A stretch of DNA of 43,932 bases from Chitinophagaceae bacterium (lineage in GTDB: Bacteria > Bacteroidota > Bacteroidia > Chitinophagales > Chitinophagaceae). Every line of letters begins with the position of its first letter. The stretch's first letter is position 1. Below, piece after piece: positions 1 to 10,095 of this stretch. The DNA is taken from assembly GCA_025359725.1 (NCBI GenBank), contig JANYEX010000042.1, positions 1 through 43,932 on the forward strand, read 5' to 3'. Below the pieces are notes generated by a model that saw only the letters and a list, made by a program, of their open reading frames with translations, made no database searches and was not told where the DNA came from. A program made the position numbers and the translations under genes.

Positions 1-85
1 TTGTTAAGTATATTAAGCCCTTTGGATAGTTTGAATTTAGAAATATAAATTCCCTCAGATTTGTATTTGTGCTATTGGAACACGA

Positions 86-140
86 CCGCGTATATTTGGT
101 TAGACTTTTAATAATCAACAGTTTATTAAAATATACGCGG
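86..140. repeat. Inverted repeat, 12-bp perfect arms CCGCGTATATTT / AAATATACGCGG, 31-nt loop
   Basis: Arms read at 86-97 and 129-140, exact reverse complements. Confidence 0.85.
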
Positions 141-171
141 TAAAGAAAAAGAAACTAGTAGCGCATATTTC

Positions 172-212
172 ATATACGAATATCACCAACATGATATACG
201 AATATCAATTTC
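172..212. repeat. Short 22-bp-period repeat (about 2 units), same family as 17892-18033
   Basis: atatacgaatatc at 172 and again at 194 (22 bp apart); TATCACCAACATGATATACG at 181-200 is identical to 17893-17912. Confidence 0.8.
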
Positions 213-345
213 CGCACCCCAAGAGAGTATCCTGTCAAGCACAATCAACGATTATTGATGCTAGAGGCATTTTGCCTTATAAAGACACGTTAAGAGGTGT
301 CTCTACATTTGGATACCTAGTATTCCTCTGAAAAAGATGTATATA

Positions 346-437
346 GGGTGCATAAAAGTTTTTCGCTTTCAAGACGCATTAATATGCGTCTCTACATTGG
401 TCATCTAATTTATAAACCGAAAAACTTTTATGCACCC
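346..437. repeat. Nested palindromic (MITE/REP-like) element with 20-bp terminal inverted repeats
   Basis: GGGTGCATAAAAGTTTTTCG (346-365) and its exact reverse complement (418-437), enclosing AGACGCAT-TAAT-ATGCGTCT (372-391). Confidence 0.85.
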
Positions 438-488
438 ATGTATGTAACCCGTAGGTTTTTATTACCTCAATAATTTATCTTCGCTGCT

Positions 489-1370
489 ATGATACTATTA
501 GACGGAAAGGTGGCATCGGCTGCTGTAAAAGAAACTATCAAAAAAGAAACTACTGCTTTATTAGAAAATAATAAAAGAGCACCCCACCTAGCCGCTATCC
601 TTGTGGGCAATAATGGTGCAAGCGAAACTTATGTAGCTAGTAAGGTGAAGAACTGTGAAGAAGTGGGTTTCATTTCTTCACTTATTCGTTTTGATAGTAA
701 CATTGACGAAAAAATATTGCTGGAGAAAATAATTGAATTGAATAATGATGCTTCTGTTGATGGCATTTTGGTTCAATTGCCCTTGCCAAAGCATATTAGC
801 GAGGCTAAGGTGATAGAAACCATCTCCCCTAATAAAGATGTTGATGGCTTCCATCCTATTAATGCGGGAAAACTAGTGCAAGGGCTTCCTTCATTTATTC
901 CTGCAACTCCTTATGGTATCATGCTTATGCTAGAGCATTTTAATATTCAGACTAAAGGAACGCATGCGGTGGTTATTGGTCGTAGTAATATTGTAGGCAG
1001 ACCAATGAGTATCCTTTTAAGCAGTAATATTCTTTATGGCAATTGTACGGTAACGATATGTCATTCGCATACGCCAAACCTAAATGAAATTTGTTTGCAA
1101 GGCGATATACTTGTTGCGGCATTGGGTAAGCCTGAATTTGTGAAGGAAGATATGGTTAAACAAGGTGCAGTAATAATAGATGTTGGCATTACGAGGGTTG
1201 CGGATGCTACTGCTAAAAAAGGATTCAGGATAAAAGGCGATGTAGCTTTTAGTGAAGTGTCACCTAAGGCTTCTGCTATCACCCCTGTTCCGGGTGGTGT
1301 GGGACTTATGACTATTGCAGGTTTATTGAAAAATACATTGCAGGCCTACAAGAATAGTTATGAGTTATGA
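489..1370 (+). CDS. folD: Bifunctional methylenetetrahydrofolate dehydrogenase/methenyltetrahydrofolate cyclohydrolase
   Basis: FolD motifs DGILVQLPLPKH, VDGFHPINAGKL, VVIGRSNIVGRPM, ITPVPGGVGLMTIAGLL. Confidence 0.97.
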   Translation: MILLDGKVASAAVKETIKKETTALLENNKRAPHLAAILVGNNGASETYVASKVKNCEEVGFISSLIRFDSNIDEKILLEKIIELNNDASVDGILVQLPLPKHISEAKVIETISPNKDVDGFHPINAGKLVQGLPSFIPATPYGIMLMLEHFNIQTKGTHAVVIGRSNIVGRPMSILLSSNILYGNCTVTICHSHTPNLNEICLQGDILVAALGKPEFVKEDMVKQGAVIIDVGITRVADATAKKGFRIKGDVAFSEVSPKASAITPVPGGVGLMTIAGLLKNTLQAYKNSYEL

Positions 1371-1395
1371 AATATGAAATATGAGTTAGGAGTTA

Positions 1396-3504
1396 TTAGC
1401 TTTCTGCTTCTATAATCTTTTCTACTGCTACTAAATCGCTGAGTTCTACGTTCATGGGTAACATCCCTATTTGTACAATGGCTCGTTTTCCTCGTATCTC
1501 TTTAACCTCACCTACTTGATAGTTCTTTTTTAGCTTTACCAAGGTGCCAATAGAAATAGTAGTTTTAGTCTCTTTGAATTTAGTATCTACCTTCTTGGCA
1601 AGTTTATTTACTACTATCTTCTCAGGACTTTTAAATAATAATGTCTGTAAGTTTTTAATGACAGTATTCTTATCCTCCGCCTTCTTCCAATCAAGCACTA
1701 TTTGCTTAAGCTTACGTTCCATATCTTTTAGGTAAGTTAGCCGTTCCTCTGTTACTTGATTCTGCTGTTTTAGGGTTTCTACTTGTTGACGGTGGCGTTC
1801 TTTGTCCATTACCACCTCCATTTCTTTTTTCAGTTTCTCGTTTTCCCTAATCAGCTTGTGCAAATCTTTCTTTTCAATATCTAGTTGCTGCAAGTCCTGC
1901 TCAGTACGGTTCAAAAGTTTATCTAGCTTAAAATGGTCTTCATCAACCAAATTTCTAGCACGGTTTATCAGGTTCTTTGGCAAGCCAATACGTTCAGCAA
2001 TGGCAAAGGTATAACTACTACCTGGCTTCCCAACCAACAACTTGTACATAGGTAAAAGATGGACTTCATCAAATTGCATTGCCCCATTGATGATACCTTG
2101 TGTTCGATTAGCCATAACCTTCAGGTTAAGATAATGGGTAGTGACAATACCAAAAGCATGACGACGACCAAGTTCCTCCATAATAACTTCCGCAAATGCA
2201 CCACCCAAATTAGGATCGCTACCACTACCCAACTCGTCAATAAAAAATAAGGTCTTTCCATTCGCCACCTCAATAAAGTGTTTCATGTGTTGCAGATGTG
2301 AAGAATAAGTGCTTAGTTCAAATTCTATACTCTGGGTATCGCCAATATGAATGAATAACTGTTTAAATATACCCATTTGTGAGATGGGACTAACGGGAAC
2401 AAGCAATCCGCTTTGAAGCATTACCTGATTGAGTCCAATGGTTTTCATAGTGACGGTTTTACCTCCAGCATTAGGTCCACTGATAACCAATATCCTACTC
2501 TGATCATCAAGGGTAAGTGTAACGGGAATGGTAGTTTTTCCACTTGACTTATTATATAAATATAACAGTGGGTGATAAGCATCTTTCAATTCTAGATGTG
2601 CTTTATCCAACAGGTTAGGTAGGTTGGCATTCATGTCTAAGGCTAGTTTTGCTTTTGCCTTAATAAAATCGAACTCACCAATTAATTCTAGATAACCCAT
2701 CAAAAGGGATGAATAAACAGAAAGTTTTGCGGTTAATGCTCGCAAGATTCGATGCACCTCTCTAATTTCATCATTCTCTAAGGAAAATACTTCATTGTTT
2801 AAAGGGATAGTTTCTTCAGGCTCAATAAATGCAGTCTTCCGGCTATCACTTTCCCCATGCAATATCCCTTTTACATGACGCTTATGTTCGGCAAATACAG
2901 CTACCACTCTCCTACCATTACTAAATCCCTCATCTATCTCAGCTGAATAGCCAGCTTTGTTGAGCTTTGCAACCACCTTTTCGAACATACGGCGCAAATC
3001 ATTTCTACGTTTGTAGAGAGCCATTCTTATACGAGAAAGGTCTTCGCTGGCATTATCTTTTACATTACCAGTTTCATCAATTACTTCATTAATTAATTCA
3101 ATAATTACTTTCTCATAGTACGTGTTTTCAATAACCCTAGCTAATGCTGGATACGCCAAACGCCTTTCCCCATCAAACCAACGAAATATATTATTTGCTT
3201 CTTCTGTCAACCGCCTTAAATGAATCCACTGTTCACTAACAAGCATAGCCCCGGGAATTCCCAGAAGCTTTACGTCCTTTTGTATATTTAAGGTGAAGTC
3301 GTTAGGGAAATACATTGACTGCTGTAAGAGCAATTTATACTCCTGTGTTTGATTTAGCTCAAGCTCTATGTATTCCTTTTTGGTATGTATGCGCAAATTG
3401 GCAGCTTTCTGTTGGGCGAAAACTGTTTTGCAGTGGGTAACTAACAAGCTTTTCACTTTATCAAACTCTAGTTGGTTAGCTGCCGATTCAGGGTACAAAC
3501 GCAT
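1396..3504 (-). CDS. mutS2: MutS2-family DNA mismatch repair/recombination ATPase
   Basis: Walker A GPNAGGKTVTMKTIGL, FIDELGSGSDPNLGGAFAEVI, MutS2-type coiled coil; ends without a recognisable Smr domain. Confidence 0.92.
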   Translation of the reverse strand: MRLYPESAANQLEFDKVKSLLVTHCKTVFAQQKAANLRIHTKKEYIELELNQTQEYKLLLQQSMYFPNDFTLNIQKDVKLLGIPGAMLVSEQWIHLRRLTEEANNIFRWFDGERRLAYPALARVIENTYYEKVIIELINEVIDETGNVKDNASEDLSRIRMALYKRRNDLRRMFEKVVAKLNKAGYSAEIDEGFSNGRRVVAVFAEHKRHVKGILHGESDSRKTAFIEPEETIPLNNEVFSLENDEIREVHRILRALTAKLSVYSSLLMGYLELIGEFDFIKAKAKLALDMNANLPNLLDKAHLELKDAYHPLLYLYNKSSGKTTIPVTLTLDDQSRILVISGPNAGGKTVTMKTIGLNQVMLQSGLLVPVSPISQMGIFKQLFIHIGDTQSIEFELSTYSSHLQHMKHFIEVANGKTLFFIDELGSGSDPNLGGAFAEVIMEELGRRHAFGIVTTHYLNLKVMANRTQGIINGAMQFDEVHLLPMYKLLVGKPGSSYTFAIAERIGLPKNLINRARNLVDEDHFKLDKLLNRTEQDLQQLDIEKKDLHKLIRENEKLKKEMEVVMDKERHRQQVETLKQQNQVTEERLTYLKDMERKLKQIVLDWKKAEDKNTVIKNLQTLLFKSPEKIVVNKLAKKVDTKFKETKTTISIGTLVKLKKNYQVGEVKEIRGKRAIVQIGMLPMNVELSDLVAVEKIIEAES

Positions 3505-3580
3505 ATTATGAGTAACTCATTATTTTATTGAGTGCGCGAAGTTATACCAATGATTGATTGATTTCAATGAAAAAATGATT

Positions 3581-3605
3581 GAAGCCCGCAACATTAGTGG
3601 GTTTC
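3581..3605 (-). terminator. Probable terminator hairpin downstream of map
   Basis: Minus-strand GAAACCCAC-taatgtt-GCGGGCTTC stem with G-U pairs, followed by a T-rich stretch. Confidence 0.5.
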
Positions 3606-3672
3606 ATATATTTTTCTTTTCGTAAACAAACTTCTTTTGGTATAAAGAAATGACTAATAAAGAATTGCATCT

Positions 3673-4503
3673 TTAGAAGCTAATAACTGGTGAGGCAGTT
3701 AGGTTACTATTTGCTTGTTCCGCAGCTTCTATAATACTATAATCAGAAAGAATGAGCGCCTTATTACGCTTAACACACACATCATGTTCAAAATGGACAG
3801 AAGGTTTACCATCTTTAGTTCTAACAGTCCAACCATCACTATCCGTAAAAACATCTTTTGTTCCCAAGTTAATCATAGGCTCAATGGCTAGAACCAAGTT
3901 CTCTTTAAGCTTCATTCCGTTACCCCGTGTACCAAAATTAGGCATCTGAGGATCCTCATGAAGACTCTTTCCAAGCCCATGACCAACTAATTCTCTCACC
4001 ACACCATACTTGTGCTTTCTTTCGGTATGTTCTTGTATTGCAAAAGCAATATCACCTATACGATTGTTGACAACAGCTTTTTCAATTCCTTTATACAAAC
4101 TTTCTTTAGTGACTTTTACTAGCTGTCTAATATCGTCGGTTGTTTCGCCAATAACAAAAGTATAAGCATGATCCCCATGCCATCCATTTAGTATAACACC
4201 TATATCTATACTTACTATGTCGCCGTCTTTAAGAGGAACATCATTTGGAAAACCGTGAACAACTACATCATTCACACTAGCGCAAATGTTGTGAGGATAG
4301 CCTCTATAATTATAAAAGGAAGGAACCGCTTTATGAGCTTTTATAAAATCAGCACATAGTGCATCAATTTGTAAGGTAGTCATTCCAGCCTTTAAGACTT
4401 TGGCAACTTCTGTAAGCGTCTTACTAACAAGAACAGCAGCCTCTTTCATCAGACCAATTTCATAATCTGTCTTATAATAAATAAGATTTTTACCGTGACT
4501 CAT
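3673..4503 (-). CDS. map: Type I methionyl aminopeptidase
   Basis: Motifs YPHNICASVNDVVVHGFP, VSIDIGVILNGWHGDHAYTF, GHGLGKSLHEDPQMPNFG, LAIEPMI. Confidence 0.97.
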   Translation of the reverse strand: MSHGKNLIYYKTDYEIGLMKEAAVLVSKTLTEVAKVLKAGMTTLQIDALCADFIKAHKAVPSFYNYRGYPHNICASVNDVVVHGFPNDVPLKDGDIVSIDIGVILNGWHGDHAYTFVIGETTDDIRQLVKVTKESLYKGIEKAVVNNRIGDIAFAIQEHTERKHKYGVVRELVGHGLGKSLHEDPQMPNFGTRGNGMKLKENLVLAIEPMINLGTKDVFTDSDGWTVRTKDGKPSVHFEHDVCVKRNKALILSDYSIIEAAEQANSNLTASPVISF

Positions 4504-4521
4504 GTTGCAATAAGTTTAAAT

Positions 4522-4551
4522 AAAAACACCTGTCAGTACTACTAACAGGTG
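4522..4551 (-). terminator. Terminator/attenuator-like hairpin between secY and map
   Basis: Minus strand CACCTGT...ACAGGTG followed by TTTTTATTT. Confidence 0.6.
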
Positions 4552-4579
4552 CTTTATATCAAAAAAAGGTTTGAATTAA

Positions 4580-5962
4580 TTAGATTGTAGTAGTTGGCGT
4601 ACTGATGCTTTGTTGTCTCCCTTGAACGCGACCGCTAGACATTAAACCATCATATTGACGCATTAATAGATAAGTTTCAATTTGTTGTAGTGTATCTAAT
4701 ACAACACCAACCATGATTAATAAGCTTGTGCCACCAAAAAATGTACTGAAAGATTGAGTAACACCCAAACGTTGTGCAAATCCTGGCATAATACCTACGA
4801 TAGCTAAAAATATAGCACCAGGCAGTGTAATCTTATCCATTATCGCACCGATATAATCAGCGGTAGGCTCACCAGGCTTAACACCAGGGACAAAACCATT
4901 ATTACGCTTTAAATCTTCAGCAATTTGCTTGGGATTAAATATCAAGGCAGTATAGAGGAATGTAAATCCTATAACCATGACAGAATAAATAACCATGTAC
5001 CAAGGGTTGCTATGGTCGCTAAATATCCTTACAAAACCTTTGGCAGAATCCAAATTGGTAAAAGAAACAAGCGTAGGTAGGAACATTATGGCCTGAGCAA
5101 AGATGATTGGCATTACACCCGCACTATTCACCTTTACAGGCAAAAATTGTCTAGCACCACCAAATTGTCTATTGCCAATTATTTGCTTCGCATAATTAAC
5201 AGGTATTTTACGGACACCTTGTACTAAAATAATCAATCCCATTATGATTGTAACCAAAATAGCTACTTCTATTAGGAATATGAGCAAACCACCACCACCT
5301 TTTTCACTCTTTGCTGTAAACTCTTGCAGGATAGATTGAGGTAAACGAGCTAAGATACCTACCATGATGATTATAGAAGTACCATTGCCAAGTCCTTTAT
5401 CTTGAATCTTTTCTCCTAGCCACATTACAAACAATGTTCCAGCAGAAAGAGTAATTATTGTTGAAAATGCAAAAAATGGTTGATATGAAGGTATAAGAGC
5501 TTCCGCATAACCAGGGCTTTTTAGATATGCAACGTAGGCACCAGCTTGAAACATTGTAACTACGATAGTTAAATACCTAGTCCATTGATTAATCTTCTTT
5601 CTGCCGCTTTCACCTTCCTTTTGAACTTTCTGCAATTGAGGAATTAGAATTGTCATTAGCTGCATAAAAATAGATGCAGATATATAAGGCATTATACCTA
5701 ACGCCAAGATTGATGCCTGCGAAAAGGCACCACCAGCAAATGTATCAAAAAGACCCAACAAACCATTTTTAGAGCTACCAGCTTTCGCAGCTTCGAGTAA
5801 ATTTGGATTTATTCCTGGTAGAGTAATTTGAGTACCTAACCTGTATGTTAGGACGAAAGCAAGCGTCACGATAATTTTATTACGTAACTCTTCTATCGTC
5901 CAAATATTTTTTAAAGTATCTATAAATTTTTTCACTTTAATCGCTTGATATGAATAATACAC
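4580..5962 (-). CDS. secY: Preprotein translocase subunit SecY (alternative GTG start at 5935)
   Basis: SecY core LPGINPN, LGIMPYISASIFMQLM, GNGTSIIIMVGI; VKKFIDTLKNIW suggests the internal GTG start. Confidence 0.97.
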   Translation of the reverse strand: MYYSYQAIKVKKFIDTLKNIWTIEELRNKIIVTLAFVLTYRLGTQITLPGINPNLLEAAKAGSSKNGLLGLFDTFAGGAFSQASILALGIMPYISASIFMQLMTILIPQLQKVQKEGESGRKKINQWTRYLTIVVTMFQAGAYVAYLKSPGYAEALIPSYQPFFAFSTIITLSAGTLFVMWLGEKIQDKGLGNGTSIIIMVGILARLPQSILQEFTAKSEKGGGGLLIFLIEVAILVTIIMGLIILVQGVRKIPVNYAKQIIGNRQFGGARQFLPVKVNSAGVMPIIFAQAIMFLPTLVSFTNLDSAKGFVRIFSDHSNPWYMVIYSVMVIGFTFLYTALIFNPKQIAEDLKRNNGFVPGVKPGEPTADYIGAIMDKITLPGAIFLAIVGIMPGFAQRLGVTQSFSTFFGGTSLLIMVGVVLDTLQQIETYLLMRQYDGLMSSGRVQGRQQSISTPTTTI

Positions 5963-5974
5963 CTTAAATACAAA

Positions 5975-6001
5975 GGACGCATCATATTATTTGATGCGCC
6001 C
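5975..6001 (-). terminator. Hairpin between rplO and secY (terminator/attenuator candidate)
   Basis: Minus strand GGGCGCATCA-aataata-TGATGCGTCC then TTTGTATTT; 10-bp stem with one G-U. Confidence 0.5.
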
Positions 6002-6016
6002 TGCAAAGTAAGTAAA

Positions 6017-6466
6017 TCAATTTAAAATTTCGACACTTCCACCTAAAGATTCAATTGTCTCTTTGGCTTTTGCACTTATAGCGTTTACTTTGAATAAAAG
6101 TTTAGATTTTAATTCACCATTTCCTAATACCTTGACTTTATCAGTTTTCGAAATTAAGCCGTTGGAATACAGACTTTCTATAGAAAATTCAGCAAAAGCA
6201 TACTTTTCATTTAGTTGCTCAATTTGTCCTAAATTGAAAACATTATATTCTAACCTATCTGGATTTTTGAAACCACGCTTTGGTATACGACGTTGAATTG
6301 GCATCTGACCACCTTCATGCGCATTTTTTCTTTGATACCCTGCTCTTTGTTGGCTACCTTTATTACCTTTCGTAGATGTACCACCCTTTCCACTTGCTTC
6401 ACCACGACCTAATCTCTTCTCTTTATGTGTGGATCCTTCTGCTGGTTTTAATGTATGTAATTTCAT
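6017..6466 (-). CDS. rplO: 50S ribosomal protein L15 (start trimmed to the ATG at 6466)
   Basis: MKLHTLKPAEGSTHKEKRLGRGEASGKGGTSTKGNKG... Confidence 0.97.
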   Translation of the reverse strand: MKLHTLKPAEGSTHKEKRLGRGEASGKGGTSTKGNKGSQQRAGYQRKNAHEGGQMPIQRRIPKRGFKNPDRLEYNVFNLGQIEQLNEKYAFAEFSIESLYSNGLISKTDKVKVLGNGELKSKLLFKVNAISAKAKETIESLGGSVEILN

Positions 6467-6512
6467 ATTAGTGATTTTGTACTTACGGGGTATCACCCCT
6501 CGCTAATTAATA

Positions 6513-6815
6513 TTAAAGTTCTTGACTTGGCTCTTCTGTTGTATTTATATCAACAATAGTTTCTACTTTAGGAGTCTTCTTCTTTTTTTCAGAAATAGTT
6601 ACCTCGTCAGGGACAACAATGGATTCAATAATTTTATCTTCAATAACGTCTACTTTAAGTAAATGAGAAACCTTCTTAACCATTCCCAGTATCTGCGGAG
6701 TAGCTTCCAGTTCTCTATGAGCGTTAAGTTTTTTTAAACCTAGTGCAACAAGAGTTCTCTTTTGTCTTTCTGACCTATCAATACCACTCTTAATTTGCGT
6801 TATTTTTATATTCAT
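6513..6815 (-). CDS. rpmD: 50S ribosomal protein L30 with C-terminal extension
   Basis: IKITQIKSGIDRSERQKRTLVALGLKKLNA...; position between rpsE and rplO; about 35-residue acidic/basic tail. Confidence 0.95.
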   Translation of the reverse strand: MNIKITQIKSGIDRSERQKRTLVALGLKKLNAHRELEATPQILGMVKKVSHLLKVDVIEDKIIESIVVPDEVTISEKKKKTPKVETIVDINTTEEPSQEL

Positions 6816-6848
6816 GATTAGCTATTTAAAAATAAATCACTATTAATT

Positions 6849-7370
6849 TTAACCGTTAAATACTTTGCTCAACTTGATACTACGAGTTTTAGAAATCTCA
6901 ATTGGTTCACGAAGCATTGAAAGAGCCTTAATAGTTGCTTTGACAACATTATGAGGATTTGCAGAACCCAAATTTTTAGCCAACACGTCGGTAATACCTG
7001 CACTTTCAAGAACTGCTCTCATACTACCACCAGCAATTACACCAGCACCATGAGCAGCAGGCTTGATTAAAACTTTAGCAGCCCCTGCTTTTGCAAGCTG
7101 TTCATGAGGAATTGTACCGTGTGAAATTGGAACCTTAACAAGGTTTTTCTTGGCATCTTCAACTCCTTTGATTATGGCTTCTTGAACTTCCTTGGCTTTT
7201 CCTAAACCATGTCCTACAATCCCAGCATCATTACCAACAACAACTAAAGCAGAAAAACTAAAAGTACGACCACCTTTGGTTGTTTTAACTACACGGTTAA
7301 TAGCAACAACTTTATCTTTTAGTTCTAACTCACCTCCAGCTTTTACCTTCAAATCAATTGGCTTAGACAT
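6849..7370 (-). CDS. rpsE: 30S ribosomal protein S5
   Basis: [31 protein letters not shown]. Confidence 0.98.
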   Translation of the reverse strand: MSKPIDLKVKAGGELELKDKVVAINRVVKTTKGGRTFSFSALVVVGNDAGIVGHGLGKAKEVQEAIIKGVEDAKKNLVKVPISHGTIPHEQLAKAGAAKVLIKPAAHGAGVIAGGSMRAVLESAGITDVLAKNLGSANPHNVVKATIKALSMLREPIEISKTRSIKLSKVFNG

Positions 7371-7394
7371 AAACCTCTAATATTATTTAATTAA

Positions 7395-7748
7395 TTAAAA
7401 TTGTAATCCACCTTCTCTTGCACCATCTGCAACAGCTTTTATTCGACCATGATATAAATTACCACCTCTATCGAATACGCAAACCTCAATTCCAAATTCT
7501 TTCGCTTTTAATGCAATTGAAGCACCAACCAGCTTAGACTTTTCAATTTTTGGAATCTTTTGAGCAACAATATCTTTTTCACGAGAAGAAGATGCAGCTA
7601 TAGTAACTCCATTCTCGTCATCGATAAGTTGAGCATATATGTCAGAATTACTTCTAAAGACAGATAAACGAGGTTTGATTGAAGTTCCAGAAACCTTTTT
7701 TCTGATACGAAACCTAATCTTTTGTCTTTGTTCTAACTTAGTGTTCAT
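7395..7748 (-). CDS. rplR: 50S ribosomal protein L18
   Basis: RLSVFRSNSDIYAQLIDD, FDRGGNLYHGRIKAVADGAREGGLQF. Confidence 0.97.
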   Translation of the reverse strand: MNTKLEQRQKIRFRIRKKVSGTSIKPRLSVFRSNSDIYAQLIDDENGVTIAASSSREKDIVAQKIPKIEKSKLVGASIALKAKEFGIEVCVFDRGGNLYHGRIKAVADGAREGGLQF

Positions 7749-7776
7749 TATATATATATTTTATAATACAGTATTA

Positions 7777-8331
7777 TTATTTACCAGCAGCCTTACCAGC
7801 TTTTCTTCTCAATACTTCACCAACATACTTAACACCCTTACCCTTATACGGCTCTGGTTTACGTAAACTTCTTAATTTGGCTGCTACCTGACCAATCAAT
7901 TGCTTATCTATACCTTCAAGAGCAATAACTGGATTTTTACCTTTTTCAGTGACTGTAGTTACTTTAATTTCATTAGGAATTTCGAAAATTATGTTATGCG
8001 AATACCCTAAAGCTAAGTCAATTATATTACCAACATTTGATGCTTTATAACCAACACCAACTAATTCTAATTCTCTTTTATAACCAGTAGTAACACCAGT
8101 AACTAAATTATTAATTAGAGCTCTGTAAAGACCATGCATAGCACGGTGACGAATCTGGTCAGTAGGACGAGTGATAATTAACTCATTACCTACAATTTCA
8201 GGTTTAATATCCCTATCAATTGTCTGCTTCAGAACACCTTTTGGTCCCTTTACAGATACTGTGTTATCATTTGCAACCTCAATTGTTACTCCAGATGGAA
8301 TTAAAATGGGTTTTTTTCCTATACGAGACAT
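7777..8331 (-). CDS. rplF: 50S ribosomal protein L6
   Basis: MSRIGKKPILIPSGVTI, EPYKGKGVKYVGEVLRRKAGKAAGK. Confidence 0.98.
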   Translation of the reverse strand: MSRIGKKPILIPSGVTIEVANDNTVSVKGPKGVLKQTIDRDIKPEIVGNELIITRPTDQIRHRAMHGLYRALINNLVTGVTTGYKRELELVGVGYKASNVGNIIDLALGYSHNIIFEIPNEIKVTTVTEKGKNPVIALEGIDKQLIGQVAAKLRSLRKPEPYKGKGVKYVGEVLRRKAGKAAGK

Positions 8332-8393
8332 AGTAACTAATTTATTATTGAACTACTCAATTTTATTTTAAATACAAATGAGCTTAAAGTAAT

Positions 8394-8792
8394 TTAGCTA
8401 ATGTAGCAAAGTACTTCACCACCTACATTTTGTGCTTTTGCTTGCTTATCTGTTAGAACACCTTTAGATGTACTAACAATCGCAACACCTAAACCATTTA
8501 TAACACGCTTAATTTCAGTAGGCTTTGCATATTGCCTTAAACCTGGTCTGCTTACACGCTCCAAGGTACGAATTGCAGGCTGTTTGCTTGTAGGATCGTA
8601 TTTAAGCGCAATCTTGATTAAACCTTGCTTTGAATCATCCTCAAATTTATATTTCAGGATATAACCTTGTTCGTATAATATCTCTGTTATACGCTTCTTT
8701 AAATTAGAAGCAGGTATTTCAACAATTCTATGACCAGCCATTTGAGCATTACGAATCCTCGTTAGAAAATCGGCGATAGGATCAGTTACCAT
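8394..8792 (-). CDS. rpsH: 30S ribosomal protein S8
   Basis: DPIADFLTRIRNAQMAGH; ISTSKGVLTDKQAKAQNVGGEVLCYIS-type C-terminus. Confidence 0.98.
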   Translation of the reverse strand: MVTDPIADFLTRIRNAQMAGHRIVEIPASNLKKRITEILYEQGYILKYKFEDDSKQGLIKIALKYDPTSKQPAIRTLERVSRPGLRQYAKPTEIKRVINGLGVAIVSTSKGVLTDKQAKAQNVGGEVLCYIS

Positions 8793-8838
8793 ATATATAT
8801 ATTAATCTATTAAAAAAATCTTGTAATTATAATAAATA

Positions 8839-9108
8839 CTACCAGCTTGCCTTTTTAATTCCTGGTATTTTACCATTCAAAGCCATATCTCTAAATATAA
8901 CTCGGGATATGCCAAAATATCTCATATATCCTTTGGGACGACCAGTCAATTGACAACGATTTTTCAATCTAACAGGAGAAGAATTTTTTGGAAGTAAATC
9001 CAATCCAGCATAGTCACCAGCAGCTTTTAAGGTTTCTCTTTTTTTTGCAAACTTTTCGACCATTTTTTCACGCTTTCTTTGTCTAGCCTTAATTGATTCT
9101 TTTGCCAT
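8839..9108 (-). CDS. rpsN: 30S ribosomal protein S14 (zinc-independent form)
   Basis: [40 protein letters not shown], 89 aa. Confidence 0.97.
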   Translation of the reverse strand: MAKESIKARQRKREKMVEKFAKKRETLKAAGDYAGLDLLPKNSSPVRLKNRCQLTGRPKGYMRYFGISRVIFRDMALNGKIPGIKKASW

Positions 9109-9120
9109 TTTATTTAATTT

Positions 9121-9696
9121 TTAAGCGTTATCTTTTTTGATGTTTTTGAAAGGCATTCCTAATTCCTTAAGCAATTCATAAGCTTCCTCGTTAGTAGTTG
9201 CAGTGGTAACAAAAGTTATATCCAAACCTGTAATTCTATTAACTTTATCAATATCAATTTCAGGGAAGATAATTTGTTCAATAACGCCTAGTGTATAATT
9301 ACCTCTACCATCAAAAGCCTTATCACTTATGCCTTTAAAATCACGAACACGAGGAAGAGCTACAGATACCAAACGATCTAAAAACTCAAACATTTTCTCA
9401 CCTCTTAAAGTAACTCTCGCACCAATGGGCATTCCTTTTCTAAGCTTAAAATTTGAAATATCTTTTTTTGAAAACGTAGCAACTGGTTTTTGACCTGTTA
9501 TGATAGAAAGCTCTTCTAGAGAAACATCAACAAGCTTTTTGTCAGTAACTGCACCATTAACACCTCTGTTAATACAGATTTTTTGGAGCTTTGGAGCTTG
9601 CATTACACTCTTGTACTCGAACTTTTTCATTAAAGCAGGGACAACCTCTTTAGAGTATTTATCTGCTAATCTGGGAATATACTTTGTTGTTTCCAT
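9121..9696 (-). CDS. rplE: 50S ribosomal protein L5
   Basis: [52 protein letters not shown]. Confidence 0.98.
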   Translation of the reverse strand: METTKYIPRLADKYSKEVVPALMKKFEYKSVMQAPKLQKICINRGVNGAVTDKKLVDVSLEELSIITGQKPVATFSKKDISNFKLRKGMPIGARVTLRGEKMFEFLDRLVSVALPRVRDFKGISDKAFDGRGNYTLGVIEQIIFPEIDIDKVNRITGLDITFVTTATTNEEAYELLKELGMPFKNIKKDNA

Positions 9697-10034
9697 TATT
9701 TAATTAATTCTCCTGATTTTTTTGAAATACGTACCAATTTACCAACAATTCTTTCGCGCTTAATCTTAGTGGCGGACTTCATCTTTGCATCCCATAACAT
9801 TACATTCGAGATATTAATTTCAGCCTCCTGCTTTTCTATTCCACCTTTAGTATTTTGTGCAGTAGGCTTAATATGCTTTGTAGCCAAAGCAACACCTTCA
9901 ACTAATACTTTACCCTTTTCAATATTAACCTCCAAAACTGTTCTTGGCTTCTTTAAATCTTTGTCATCACCAGCAATAACTACAACAGTGTCGCCTTTTT
10001 TGATGTTGAATTTAGCTTTGAATCTAGTACTCAT
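9696..10034 (-). CDS. rplX: 50S ribosomal protein L24
   Basis: [31 protein letters not shown] motif. Confidence 0.97.
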   Translation of the reverse strand: MSTRFKAKFNIKKGDTVVVIAGDDKDLKKPRTVLEVNIEKGKVLVEGVALATKHIKPTAQNTKGGIEKQEAEINISNVMLWDAKMKSATKIKRERIVGKLVRISKKSGELIK

Positions 10035-10095
10035 CTTTTTACTTTTAATTTATATTCTCACTAAAGGAATTAATGTAAATAGGTATTATAATAAT

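Noticed and set aside
1061-1282. Small antisense ORFs inside folD and ribosomal protein genes
   Set aside because: Shadow ORFs of well-supported genes with no independent evidence
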